Origin: Symbiotaphrina buchneri
Lineage: Eukaryota; Ascomycota; Symbiotaphrinales; Symbiotaphrinaceae
Direction of reading: 5' to 3'
Length of the DNA: 64,000 bases
Assembly (NCBI GenBank): GCA_001599915.1
Contig: BCIG01000001.1
Location: forward strand, 124,001 to 188,000
Shown: piece by piece, positions 22,666 to 31,744 of the stretch
Layout: each line of letters opens with the position of its first letter
Numbering within the stretch: position 1 is the stretch's first letter
Position numbers and translations under genes: made by a program
Notes under the pieces: model-generated
Seen by the model: the letters and a program-made list of their open reading frames with translations, nothing else
Databases searched by the model: none
What the model was told of the DNA's origin: nothing

Positions 22666-24300
22666 CTACGTCTTCTTCCTGCTCTCCATCACACGCAGCA
22701 CATCCGCCGCACTATTCTTATCGCCCTTGCGCTTCTTCGGGCCCCTCTTCCGCGGTTGTCCTCCCTTATCTTTCTTCCCGCCCTCGCCGGCCTCGTCGCG
22801 GCCCCACACCGAGAGCTTGACCTTCTTATCCTCAAAGTCCTCCTCGTCCTCGAGCCTGCTGCTGCCAAAGCCCATGTCGATATCGATGTCATCGCGCGCA
22901 GCTGCCTCAAGCAGTTTCCTGCGGCGCTCTTCCAGCCGTGCCTTTTCTTCCGACGTCTCATCGCTAGAGGCAGAGGATATAGGAGCGATGGACGAGGCTT
23001 TCTTGAGGGCCGCGAGGATGGCCGGGTCGGTGAGAGGGTTGGAGGGTGCTTCTGATGTGGGAGGAATATCGGCCGTACTGCTGCTGCTGGTACCGCCAAA
23101 GTAGTTTCGGGGTAATTTCGGGGTTTGATCCGGGGGTGGGGATGGTCCCGTCTCGCGCTCTTCTGACGCAACCTGTGCTTTCGACGGCATCGGCGGTTGC
23201 GCTGCCTCGCCTTCTTCCTCTGATGTATCTTCGTCGCCATCGTCCCCTAATCCTCCCAGCGGATCGTAGTCGAGGCCGACTCCTTCGAAGATGTCTCCGT
23301 CATCTTCCTCTGCAGGAGGAGGAGCAGGCGCAACCGGCACTTCCATCCCTAGAGGTTTGGCGTCCTTCTCCGGGAGCAGTAACCCGTTCTTTCCCCCCGC
23401 AGGCTTCTCCTCTGGGGGCGCCTTTCGGACTTTGCGTTTCACCTTGCCATCCTCGTCCACGGTGATTAGTACTTCTCGTCCCTTTTCATCAATCTCGATT
23501 CTCGACTTGGATTCGGCAGGTCGTTCTCCAATCTTCTTGAACTTTGACCCTAATGACGGCTGCGCTGCTGCCTTGGCCGCTTGTCTCGAAGCCTTCAGCT
23601 CCGCTAATATCTCGTCCCTGGTGCGTTTCCGTCCGGCAACAGTCCCAGGCGCAGGCGGCGGAGCCATCTCCCCCTTTTTGACCGTCTTCTCCTTCGCCAC
23701 AGGCGCAATTTCCTTTTGCTCCAGCTTCTCGAACTCTTCATCCACGTCCTCTACCTTCTCTTCCTCTTGAGACGGGGCCTCATCGCCCTTAGCCGTCGCA
23801 TTGAGCACATCCTCGCCCCTGCGCACTCTCTCCAAGAGCTTGAAATCTAAGCCTTTCACCAAATGCGTAGACGAAATGTCCCCTCCCACGATCTGATCCC
23901 TAAGCTGCCTGAACGTAGCCTCGTCGATCTGGCCCAGCTTCATCTGCTCCTCCAGCGCCTGCACCCGTGCCGCCTTGTCATCTTCCTCAGCCGACGTCCT
24001 TTGTAGCGTGCGATCCGTATAGCCAGCCGCGAGTCTCGAGCCCTTCGGCGCAGCGGCGGAACGAAACCGCTTTTGCGGCTGATTCTCGCGGTCCCGTTCT
24101 GCGAGCTGACGCTTGAAATCAACCGCAGGAGATCCCATGACAGACCGTGGAGTCATGGGAATGCTTGCGCGCATGCTCGAGCCCAGGGTCGCGGGGCTTG
24201 CGCCATCTCGCCGGGGGGTGGCCGCGACCTGCCCATTCTCTGCGCCCGGCTGCCTCGCGGGCGTGTCCAGAACCAGCCGCCGGAACTGCTGGTTGTTCAT
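22666..24300 (-). CDS. RED/IK-type spliceosomal protein
   Basis: RED (IK) partners with Smu1 in the spliceosomal B complex. A single-exon 544-residue frame. The most diagnostic block is GGDISSTHLVKGLDFKLLER at about residues 144-165, which matches the RED N-domain segment GGDxEHTHLVKGLDFaLLqk, preceded by DFKRQLAERDRENQ and AGYTDRTLQR where human RED has a YRDRAKERR-type region. The rest is highly charged and low in complexity, with a KRKVRKAPP basic patch, acidic stretches and a basic C-terminus (RKRGPKKRKGDK). I place the start at the ATG at 24300 (MNNQQFRRLVLD); the frame is open further upstream but has no ATG there. It is head to head with the small mitochondrial-type gene. Confidence 0.8.
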   Translation of the reverse strand: MNNQQFRRLVLDTPARQPGAENGQVAATPRRDGASPATLGSSMRASIPMTPRSVMGSPAVDFKRQLAERDRENQPQKRFRSAAAPKGSRLAAGYTDRTLQRTSAEEDDKAARVQALEEQMKLGQIDEATFRQLRDQIVGGDISSTHLVKGLDFKLLERVRRGEDVLNATAKGDEAPSQEEEKVEDVDEEFEKLEQKEIAPVAKEKTVKKGEMAPPPAPGTVAGRKRTRDEILAELKASRQAAKAAAQPSLGSKFKKIGERPAESKSRIEIDEKGREVLITVDEDGKVKRKVRKAPPEEKPAGGKNGLLLPEKDAKPLGMEVPVAPAPPPAEEDDGDIFEGVGLDYDPLGGLGDDGDEDTSEEEGEAAQPPMPSKAQVASEERETGPSPPPDQTPKLPRNYFGGTSSSSTADIPPTSEAPSNPLTDPAILAALKKASSIAPISSASSDETSEEKARLEERRRKLLEAAARDDIDIDMGFGSSRLEDEEDFEDKKVKLSVWGRDEAGEGGKKDKGGQPRKRGPKKRKGDKNSAADVLRVMESRKKT

Positions 24301-24628
24301 CCTGGTCCCTTCACACTGCACGAAGTAGGCTTAGAGGAGCATTAAGCCAAGCAAGGCCCAAGAAAAAGTGGTGGATCGACTGGGCGGAGGAGTGTTCTGG
24401 AAAAAGGTCACGAGCGGAACGCTGAGGCAAGCTTCCTGTGGAGCCTCCGCACCGGGATTCACCGTAGCCTGCCAATCACATCCGACGCATCGTCATTTAC
24501 GCGGAGCAACTCCAGACAACCTGCTTCGACGAAACCATTACGAGCCACAATATCTGAAACTCCCTCCATTGAACGGGATACCTAGAAATATCAACACTCT
24601 ACCTGATTCCCGATCATATAAAAACATC
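24301..24628. promoter_or_regulatory. Divergent promoter RED / mitochondrial membrane gene
   Basis: 328 bases between divergent start codons. It holds a CCAATCA at 24472-24478, 157 bases before the plus-strand gene. No coding region is supported. Confidence 0.5.
24472..24478 (+). promoter_or_regulatory. CCAATCA box upstream of the mitochondrial-type gene
   Basis: A perfect CCAATCA on the plus strand, the same heptamer as upstream of QCR9, in a similar position and the same orientation relative to its gene. It is consistent with CCAAT-binding-complex control of mitochondrial genes, which is inference. Confidence 0.4.
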
Positions 24629-25184
24629 ATGGCATCGCGAAGCCTACCCAGGCTCGGCCGCGCCTCCTCTTCCCTCCTCTCTCAACTCCCTAGAACAGCT
24701 CGCTTCCACACATCGAGCCGGTTAATGGAGACGCACACCAATGCTGTGCCAGTGAGGAAACCTGTTGGGGCATTTCGTGGAGGGTGCGTTCTCCCATCCC
24801 TTTTCCTGTGCCCGTTCTATATGTGTTCCGGGAGCTTCCCCTGGAGCTTAGCAATTGTTCTATGCCATCGCTCGGAGCATCGTGGAATATGTGCAAGAGC
24901 TGACACAATGGCTATCGCAGGTTGCTTGGATTCCTTCTCGGGACGACTGTCGGTGGCGGCGGGCTATATTACTACGTGCTGGACCAATACAAGATTGCCA
25001 ATGAGCTGTTGACGCAAGACATTTTCGTACGTTCATACTTCCCGAAGCTACCGTGCAAAGATCCTTTGCAAAGTTGCTGACTCCAGCCTCTCTCTTCTAG
25101 GCCCTGCAAGCGGCAGTTGGCAGGATCGAGGACTACGTCAAAGTACTGGAGGAGAAGGTTGATACAATGCAGAAGAAGAAATAG
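24629..25184 (+). CDS. Small mitochondrial-type membrane protein with coiled-coil tail
   Basis: I do not recognise the family. Three exons, 24629-24783, 24921-25026 and 25101-25184 (introns 137 and 74 bases), give 114 residues. Residues 1-32 are Arg/Ser/Leu-rich with no acidic residue (MASRSLPRLGRASSSLLSQL, then RTARFHTSSRL), a textbook mitochondrial presequence with a likely cleavage after FHTSS. Residues ~53-72 form a Gly-rich membrane span (GLLGFLLGTTVGGGGLYYYV) with GxxxG-like spacing. The tail (residues ~75-114) is a predicted amphipathic helix or coiled coil (LTQDIFALQAAVGRIEDYVK, then VLEEKVDTM). The layout suggests an inner-membrane protein with the coiled coil in the intermembrane space, as in small MICOS or assembly factors; no such function is shown. 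The clean splice frame makes the gene itself likely. Confidence 0.75.
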
Positions 25185-25755
25185 TCCACGACGAGGTCTT
25201 GAAAGCAATCAAATGAATGCAGAGCAACAATGTCCTATTTGCGCATTCTGGGTTTATTGGTGAATGCTCCGGAAAATTGTCTCTGGCCATTTTTGTGGCC
25301 CTTGATGAGGTACAATAGCTCTTGACTCTTTCTTTTCAAATGTAACATCATCCGCAATTGCATCCTCATTTACTGGTACCAAACCTCTCTCATCTGACGA
25401 ATGCCTGCTCCTGGTCTTCAAAAGTGACCAGGCTCAAACAAAGCCTATCAAGATGACCTACACTCAATAGCTTTCACTCACTTGTTAGACCAAGATCTGT
25501 CGTATTTGGACTCTTGTGCAATCGGTCCGGGCCAGATTGTTCGGTTGTTAGACTCGCAGTCCATGTGAGGAGGATTGATCAGATTGACGTCCACAAATAT
25601 CGCGACACTTATTCACATATGCTGATAGAACAGTTGATTATCCTACCACCACGTCGAATGAAAGGTCTTCCGGAGCGCGTCCTCTGCAGCGCCTCGTAGC
25701 TTTCTCGAGTGGAAGACCTTCGAAATGTCAGTCGTAAGTCATACTATTGGCGAGA
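25185..25755. other. Convergent intergenic
   Basis: About 570 bases between the ends of two convergent genes, relatively AT-rich. No coding region seen. Confidence 0.5.
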
Positions 25756-27453
25756 TCAGGGCATACTGGCAAGTGTCCATTCAACGCTCTCTTCCTCTAA
25801 CCCCGCATACGCCTGCAGTTCCTCCCATGTCTCTTCATTCCGACAAAGGCCGTTCCATGATATGATCTTTCGACGCCAGCCCCCCTTAGTATCTGCAATA
25901 CTTCGCCTGCGTGCCGCTTCTTCCAGATCAAGCTCATACTCGGTGGCCCTCTCTACCTCCAACATAGTGGTAGCGGAAGCTCCCTCGTGTACGGCCTGCG
26001 CTAGAGCTTTTTCAATGCGTTGCTTGCGATTGGAGCTGGCGATCTTCTGTCGATATGAAGCCAGTACTTGCTGGATTGCGTAGGTATCTATGGCCCCTTG
26101 TTCCAGGCTCTCTCCATTATCGCCATAGCCCATTCCCAGCCCGCAAGATCTGAGTTGGGCCCGTTCTGAAGGAGAGAGAAACAAGTCCCCGCAGATGAAG
26201 GGTGCTGCAAGTTCTACGTGGACAAGATTTCGTCCCAAGGAGCGAATGACAGGACAGATATGGGGGATCTGATCCGATGACCCAAGGCTGGAAGAGGACA
26301 GTAGCGATGACTTTGCTCTGTGTGCAGACTCGTGGTGATATGGAATAAGCAGTGTTAGATGCGCTAGATTTGGCAAAGCTCTTTGCAGCAGTTTGACAGT
26401 AGTCTTGTAGTTGAGATTACAAAAGCGAAGTTCAAGATGTCTCAAGGAGGAGCTGATAGACTCGCTGTTCGAAAGGAGTCTTGAGATCACAGCCGAGTTT
26501 AGTTCAGGAGGTGCATCGAGGACCAGCTTCTCTATCTTCCGCAAACCAGGCAGAACCGCCGGCCCTGCTTGATCTAGGTTGGAATACTCCACGTTATTGG
26601 TACGGCGTGCCATGCTGAGTAGGGAGGTAGGCTGCGTATGGGGCATTGATGACCCGTGTTGTACTTCAAGAACGCGGAGATCCGGAAAGCTAGAACCATC
26701 AAAGAATGGCTGCCAGAATGCATGACTTGGTCGACATGGCGCTCCTTGACGCATAAGACCGCCTGAAGCTGAATAGGCACCACCTTCTCCGAGATATAAG
26801 ATAAGCTTCTTGACCCGAACAAACGTCTCATTACCTAGAGCTGAAATTGGAGCCAAGGAGCAATCCGAGCGAATGAAGCACAGTGTGATGCTCACTTGCG
26901 GGCAGTGGCTGGAGAAATCAGTGAAGAATCGCTTTGAAGGCATTTATAGGGTACTGCGATCGGTTGCATGGATTCAGGTGTGGTTCTTGAAGGGATGTAC
27001 CACTTCATGAACATTGCTTACCTTGCAACGGCACCAAGTAATCTCGCAATGACCACAGCGGTAGGCCGATTACCTCTGCTCCGCACGCCTTCGATTATCG
27101 GATCAATCAGAACTGTCAACTCTCGGACGTCCTTGCTGGATGTTTTATCGAGCTCCCAGTAATAATGGTGCCTGGCTCCATATGCAGCACACTGATTCAG
27201 GGTGCGAACAAAAAGCATGAAACAATGGAAGTTGGGCAGGTGCGGATGACGATATAGCGGTGTTTGGATCGCAAGATAGAGTCTTCTGGACGTCTTATAG
27301 AGGCCCGAAACGTCAGCCGGCTCGAGATAGGAGCAAATATGCGCTCTGGTGGAAAAGGTTAGCTTTCGTCTTCTGTCAAGGAAAGTGGAGTGCTAACATT
27401 ATCTCTGGAGGGAGATGTTCCATCGGGGACAGCACACGTGTGACTGGATCCAT
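25756..27453 (-). CDS. F-box protein with leucine-rich C-terminal region
   Basis: Probably a substrate adaptor of an SCF ubiquitin ligase. Three exons, 27453-27398, 27345-27022 and 26908-25756 (introns 52 and 113 bases), give 510 residues. The F-box is split by the first intron: MEHLPPEI joined to IAHICSYLEPADVSGLYKTS, then RRLYLAIQTPLYRHPHL, at about residues 11-55. The C-terminal region has irregular leucine-rich segments (RKIEKLVLDAPP, LRHLELRFCNL, LPNLAHLTLLIPYH) like the degenerate LRRs of many fungal F-box proteins, then a charged helical end. I chose the ATG at 27453; an in-frame ATG at 27423 directly before the F-box would also serve. The target is unknown. Confidence 0.8.
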
Positions 27454-28137
27454 AACTTGCGAAGCCCAGTTAGTCTGGCAAGGCTGTCATAGAATGTGAC
27501 TGCCGTTCAAGATTGGTAGCAAAGAGTTAACAAGGCAGCCATCTTCATGGCATGTCTGAGGAAAGCGTGATGTTGTATATGCACGATATCTGGGAGCTCC
27601 AGAATGAATGAATCGCACACATGCTTTACCCCAGTCTTATAGGTGCAGCATTTACTAAAGCTCACTCAAGGCACAGACAATCACGGTAGCCGTGTGCCAA
27701 AAGGTTGATACAAGCAGCAGAGTACAAGGCTCTTGAAAGCAACTGGGATCGACGGAAGCCTGTCTCCATTCCAGGGACTTTGATTTTTTTTCAACGACCG
27801 TAGCATAGAGACAGTTTGTGGACTGCAGCTATCAGAGCTGTCCTCAACTAGAGTGCTCCTTGCTGTGCTTGCTCGAGAGCGATAAGCTTTCTATCTGGTC
27901 GTATCTAAATCAAGCTTTTAGGCGTCCGCGACGGTTCTGCCGCTAAAGCAGACTCCGCGCAGCGGATCGACGCGTCGTTGACGCTTCGGGCCTTATTGGC
28001 TTTTTGCTCGGTCGCTCCCTAATGCAAACGCCACACTGCCGTCTTCTTCGAAAACATCTCATCAGCCCTCCAACTTCATAGACACGTGTGACTCCTGGCC
28101 TCCGCGTCCTTGCGCTGAATAGCTTCTTGATGCCATC
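27454..28137. promoter_or_regulatory. Divergent promoter F-box gene / WSS1
   Basis: 684 bases between divergent starts. The WSS1-proximal third is GC-rich and carries an ACGCGT element; the rest shows no clear feature. No gene seen. Confidence 0.5.
27970..27975 (+). promoter_or_regulatory. MluI cell-cycle box (ACGCGT) upstream of WSS1
   Basis: ACGCGT inside the palindromic context CGACGCGTCG, 163 bases before the WSS1 start codon. MBF-type factors bind this core in S-phase and DNA-repair gene promoters of ascomycetes. Site seen, use inferred. Confidence 0.45.
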
Positions 28138-29556
28138 ATGCCGTTAGGTATTGAGCGCATTAATGCCCGCAGGCAACAGCCCAATCCCCGCATAGTGTTC
28201 ATCAAGCCCCTGGAAGGACCGGACAAGGAACTGGCCCAAGATTTCCTCGAACGGATCGCCGCAATATGCAAACCGATCATGGTGGCTAATCACCTCAGTG
28301 TGATGTCGTTGGAAGAACATGAACCGAATCTGGAATTCGTCGGCCGCAACTTCAACGCTGGAGAGGTCATACAGCTCGTACTGAAAGCTCCTTATACAGG
28401 CCACTGGTTGCCCTTCAGACACGTTCAAATGGTCATGATGCACGAACTTGCTCACTGCAATGCCATGCATCATGGTGCGGGGTTTTGGAAGCTTCGGAAC
28501 CAATATGCGGCTGAGCTGCGAGAGCTGTGGGGTAAAAGTTACACAGGGGATGGCTTCTGGGGACGAGGGCGAACAGTACTCAGTGAGAGATATGAGACCA
28601 CTAGGCTTGCTGCCGATGAATTTGTGCCCCGGTCTCTGTGCGGTGGGACATACAGAAGCTCAAGGCGCAGGAAGAGAAAGCGGGGCGACAAAAGCCATAA
28701 GCCGGAACTGTCCTATGCCGAAAGGCGACAAAGACGAATCGCAAAAAAGTTCGGCACCAATGGAGTGGAACTAGGTGGTGACGATGATGCAAGGCGATAC
28801 TTGGAGTTTGGCAAGCGGCATGTGGGCAAACCAAGGGTTGCCGGCAGCAATCGAGGCCGGGAACTTAGGGCAGCGGCGGCTTTAGAGAGGTTTAAGCAAC
28901 AGAAGACGGACGAAGTGAAGCAGGAGGAGCAAGAAACATCTACAGAAAGTGAAACAGAGAGTGAATATGATGAGGTCGAGATCAAAGAAGAAGTATTGGA
29001 TACTGACGGGAAGAAAATGGTGGATGCTAAAGGTCGGAGTTTGGTTAAAGTATGCGCCGAGGAAGACGAAGCAGACGAGGATGCCCAAAAGGAGATGAGG
29101 GAGTTAGAGCAGGTTGATCAAGACACGAGTGCAGCCGACGACGAGTCAACCGCTTCTGAATCAGAAACTCATAGTCGAAGCAAACAACCAATGGGTGCCG
29201 ATTCCAGGAAGTCCGATCCTATTACTCAGAAGCCTCCTTCTGCAAAACTGACTCCAGCGCAAAAGTCGACGGCTGGAAATGGGCAATCAACACTACATGC
29301 GGCTAAATTGGGCAAGGCCACTTCGGAAGCAGATGGTGGCATTGGACCGCTTACGATAGACTGTCCCATATGTTCAATGAAGAACGAGTCAGTCGCCCAG
29401 ACTTGTATAGCTTGTTCACACGTCTTGGATGTAACCAAGGTACCAAACCACTGGCGATGTCAAAGCGCCATGTGTCGAGGAGGCAATTATGTGAACGCAG
29501 CAGACTGTGGTCTATGTGGAGTATGCGGAGCGCGCAAGTCCGCTTCAGAAGAGTGA
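28138..29556 (+). CDS. wss1: WSS1-type DNA-protein-crosslink metalloprotease
   Basis: Degrades proteins covalently trapped on DNA, analogous to SPRTN. Single exon, 472 residues. The WLM domain occupies the first ~190 residues. Its zinc site is HELAHCNAMHHGAGFW: His102, Glu103 (catalytic), His106 and His112, followed by LAADEFVPRSLCGGTYR, the conserved WLM end. A long acidic and basic linker (residues ~190-420) contains YDEVEIKEEV, a possible SUMO-interaction motif. The C-terminus has two short zinc-binding modules: CPICSMKNESVAQTCIAC (RanBP2-like) and a Cys-rich segment with WRCQSAMCRGGN and CGLCGVCG. The ACGCGT element upstream fits a repair gene. The start at 28138 gives the conserved MPLGIERINARRQQPNPRI. 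Confidence 0.93.
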   Translation: MPLGIERINARRQQPNPRIVFIKPLEGPDKELAQDFLERIAAICKPIMVANHLSVMSLEEHEPNLEFVGRNFNAGEVIQLVLKAPYTGHWLPFRHVQMVMMHELAHCNAMHHGAGFWKLRNQYAAELRELWGKSYTGDGFWGRGRTVLSERYETTRLAADEFVPRSLCGGTYRSSRRRKRKRGDKSHKPELSYAERRQRRIAKKFGTNGVELGGDDDARRYLEFGKRHVGKPRVAGSNRGRELRAAAALERFKQQKTDEVKQEEQETSTESETESEYDEVEIKEEVLDTDGKKMVDAKGRSLVKVCAEEDEADEDAQKEMRELEQVDQDTSAADDESTASESETHSRSKQPMGADSRKSDPITQKPPSAKLTPAQKSTAGNGQSTLHAAKLGKATSEADGGIGPLTIDCPICSMKNESVAQTCIACSHVLDVTKVPNHWRCQSAMCRGGNYVNAADCGLCGVCGARKSASEE

Positions 29557-30250
29557 GGCTGCTGCTGGTACTTGCAGAAGTTCCGCTGGGCTTTGTACTG
29601 CATTCAATGCATCAGGCTGCTCGAATGCGCCAGGTTGGCTTTGAACTCGAGCGCCGAAGCAGGTCTATTTTCCGTCATATGATACCCATGGAGTTATGCA
29701 TTCTGGGATTCGTTCATGTTTAGCCAAACTTGGTTGATCAACAATTGCAAATAAGAAACAAAATAACCAGCGCCATGTCCCCTAAGAAATCCACTTGTTC
29801 CAATAGACCGGTGCAAAACTCATTAAAGGTCCTCTGGCAGTCCAAGTTCGTTTAATGCGTATATAAAACATCAATCAAATTTTGTAAAAGGATGATTACT
29901 CAAGGACAATTAGGTAGCTACAGATCGGGTTGTAGACTCGCTTCAGACTGTACTTTTACAAGCCTGCATTAATCAAATTTCTTATTACTCCTCTCTGAAG
30001 ATAATTAGTTATTAGATGCCGAGGTTGAAGAACTAACACCGCGACCATCTTATCTCACGAATTATGTCAGAATGCTTATCGGGAGCGTGCGAGGCGATAA
30101 GGCACGCGCAGCTTGTCTCGACATGGGAAGCTCAATCTGCTGTCAATATTGCCGCTGGCGGACAGTACAAAATTCTCATCCTCGGTTGTGCTCTACCCTC
30201 TATCTTGGTAGCTACGGTTAATTGCGTTGAGAGTTGTTGCAAGGGAAGGC
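29557..30250. other. Intergenic, WSS1 3' side and dehydrogenase promoter
   Basis: About 690 bases, AT-rich between about 29700 and 30010. No supported gene. Open frames overlapping the WSS1 end and the dehydrogenase start are shadows. Confidence 0.5.
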
Positions 30251-31744
30251 ATGGCTGATTCAGTAATAAATGTCTCGAATTGGGTCAATGGCGCTCACAC
30301 GACTCCAACCGCAGAGCGTATCCCCGTTATAAATCCTGCGACTGAGGATCAAATCGCCACTATCGACGCTACACCTCGCGAGACAGTGGACCAAATCGTT
30401 TCTGATTCTCTTATAGTGTTTCGAAATGGATCTTGGTCAAAAGCAGATGTGTCTGATCGTTTCGCCGTCATGTCTAAAGCAGCGGGCTTGCTCCGGTCTC
30501 GAATTCCCGAATTCGCTGAATTGGAGACACGCCAGACAGGACGTCCTATCCGCGAGATGCGAGCCCAGCTAGCTCGTATACCAGAGTGGTTGGAATATTT
30601 CGCATCCCTGGCACGAGTCCACGAAGGCCGTGTTACACCATTCAAGGGTCCAGTCGTGAATACCATCACCCGTCTTCCCCTGGGCGTAGTGGCTCAAATC
30701 ACGCCTTACAACCATCCGCTGCTTATTGCAACCAAAAAGATTGGCGCTGCCCTCGCTGCAGGGAATGTGGTCATTGTCAAGTCTTCGGAGCTTGCCCCAT
30801 TATCCGTGCTGAAACTTGGCCCGCTATTCAAAGAGGCCGGTTTACCCGATGGAGTGTTACAGATCATTTGCGGTTATGGGCGGGACACTGGAAAGTTCCT
30901 CTGTGAAAATCCACATCTGGCTAAGATTGATTTGACTGGTGGCATTGCAACATACCGAGCAATTGCCCCATCCGCTGCGGTGAACATGATTCCAATTACA
31001 GCCGAATTGGGTGGGAAAGCCCCAGTCTGCTTGTTTCCGAGCCTGGATGTGGAACAAGCAGTGAAGGCCGCTCTATTTGCCAGCTTTATTGCAAGTGGGC
31101 AGACTTGTGTGACAGGTAGTAGATTGCTGGTGCATAAGGATATGTACGATGCATTTAAGAGCTTGTTAGAGAAAAGAGTCAGAGCATTACGCCTCGGTGA
31201 CCCCACGGATGTACGGACTCAGGTTGGCGCCGTTATCTCTGGAGCAGCCGTGGAAAGATGCGCCGCGTTCGTCGATCGAGCTTTAAAGGAAGGAGGCAAG
31301 GTCATATGTGGTGGCCATCCGACGGCTGTGGACGGCAAGGGGTTCTTTTTCGAGCCGACCATTATTGAGACGCATCATCACTCGGATCTGTCCTGCAACG
31401 AGGTTTTTGGCCCTGTCATTGCGCTCCTGAAATGTGAATCGGAGGAGGAGATCGTCAGCATCGCGAACGACACTTCTTACGCATTAGGCGCTTCGGTCTG
31501 GACAAATGATTTTACACAGGCCCACCGTGTTGCCTCAAAGATTGAGGCGGGAATTGTTTGGATCAACGGTCATCATCTCAACGACCCATCGTCGCCTTGG
31601 GGTGGCTTTAAGGAGAGCGGTATGGGAAAAGAGAACGGACAAGAAGCCTACGAGAGCTACACCAAAGTCAAGAGCACTATCTTCAATTATGGAGTCCCTC
31701 CTGTATGGTTCGATGATGAGGTTGACAATGCGCGATATGGATAG
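30251..31744 (+). CDS. NAD(P)-dependent aldehyde dehydrogenase
   Basis: Single exon, 497 residues, a normal ALDH length. Oxidises an aldehyde to its acid; the substrate cannot be told. Conserved features: ITPYNHPLL in the cofactor domain, KSSELAPLS, the Rossmann-type LTGGIATYRAIA, the general-base glutamate Glu252 in AELGGKAP, the nucleophile Cys286 in ASGQTCVTGSR, and the C-terminal NEVFGPVIALL and PWGGFKESGMGKENG motifs. No signal peptide or peroxisomal tripeptide is evident (ends DNARYG). The frame is open 24 bases further upstream but without an ATG, so the ATG at 30251 (MADSVINVSNWV) is used. The usual F-T-G-S/G-T stretch reads LTGGIAT, a mild deviation. It probably belongs to a betaine-aldehyde or salicylaldehyde type subgroup. 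Confidence 0.92.
   Translation: MADSVINVSNWVNGAHTTPTAERIPVINPATEDQIATIDATPRETVDQIVSDSLIVFRNGSWSKADVSDRFAVMSKAAGLLRSRIPEFAELETRQTGRPIREMRAQLARIPEWLEYFASLARVHEGRVTPFKGPVVNTITRLPLGVVAQITPYNHPLLIATKKIGAALAAGNVVIVKSSELAPLSVLKLGPLFKEAGLPDGVLQIICGYGRDTGKFLCENPHLAKIDLTGGIATYRAIAPSAAVNMIPITAELGGKAPVCLFPSLDVEQAVKAALFASFIASGQTCVTGSRLLVHKDMYDAFKSLLEKRVRALRLGDPTDVRTQVGAVISGAAVERCAAFVDRALKEGGKVICGGHPTAVDGKGFFFEPTIIETHHHSDLSCNEVFGPVIALLKCESEEEIVSIANDTSYALGASVWTNDFTQAHRVASKIEAGIVWINGHHLNDPSSPWGGFKESGMGKENGQEAYESYTKVKSTIFNYGVPPVWFDDEVDNARYG

Noticed and set aside
22727-23104. Plus-strand Ser/Pro-rich frames opposite RED
   Set aside because: Antisense shadows of a charged, low-complexity coding region.
24617-24623. 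TATAAAA just before the gene at 24629
   Set aside because: Only six bases from the start codon, too close to act as a TATA box.
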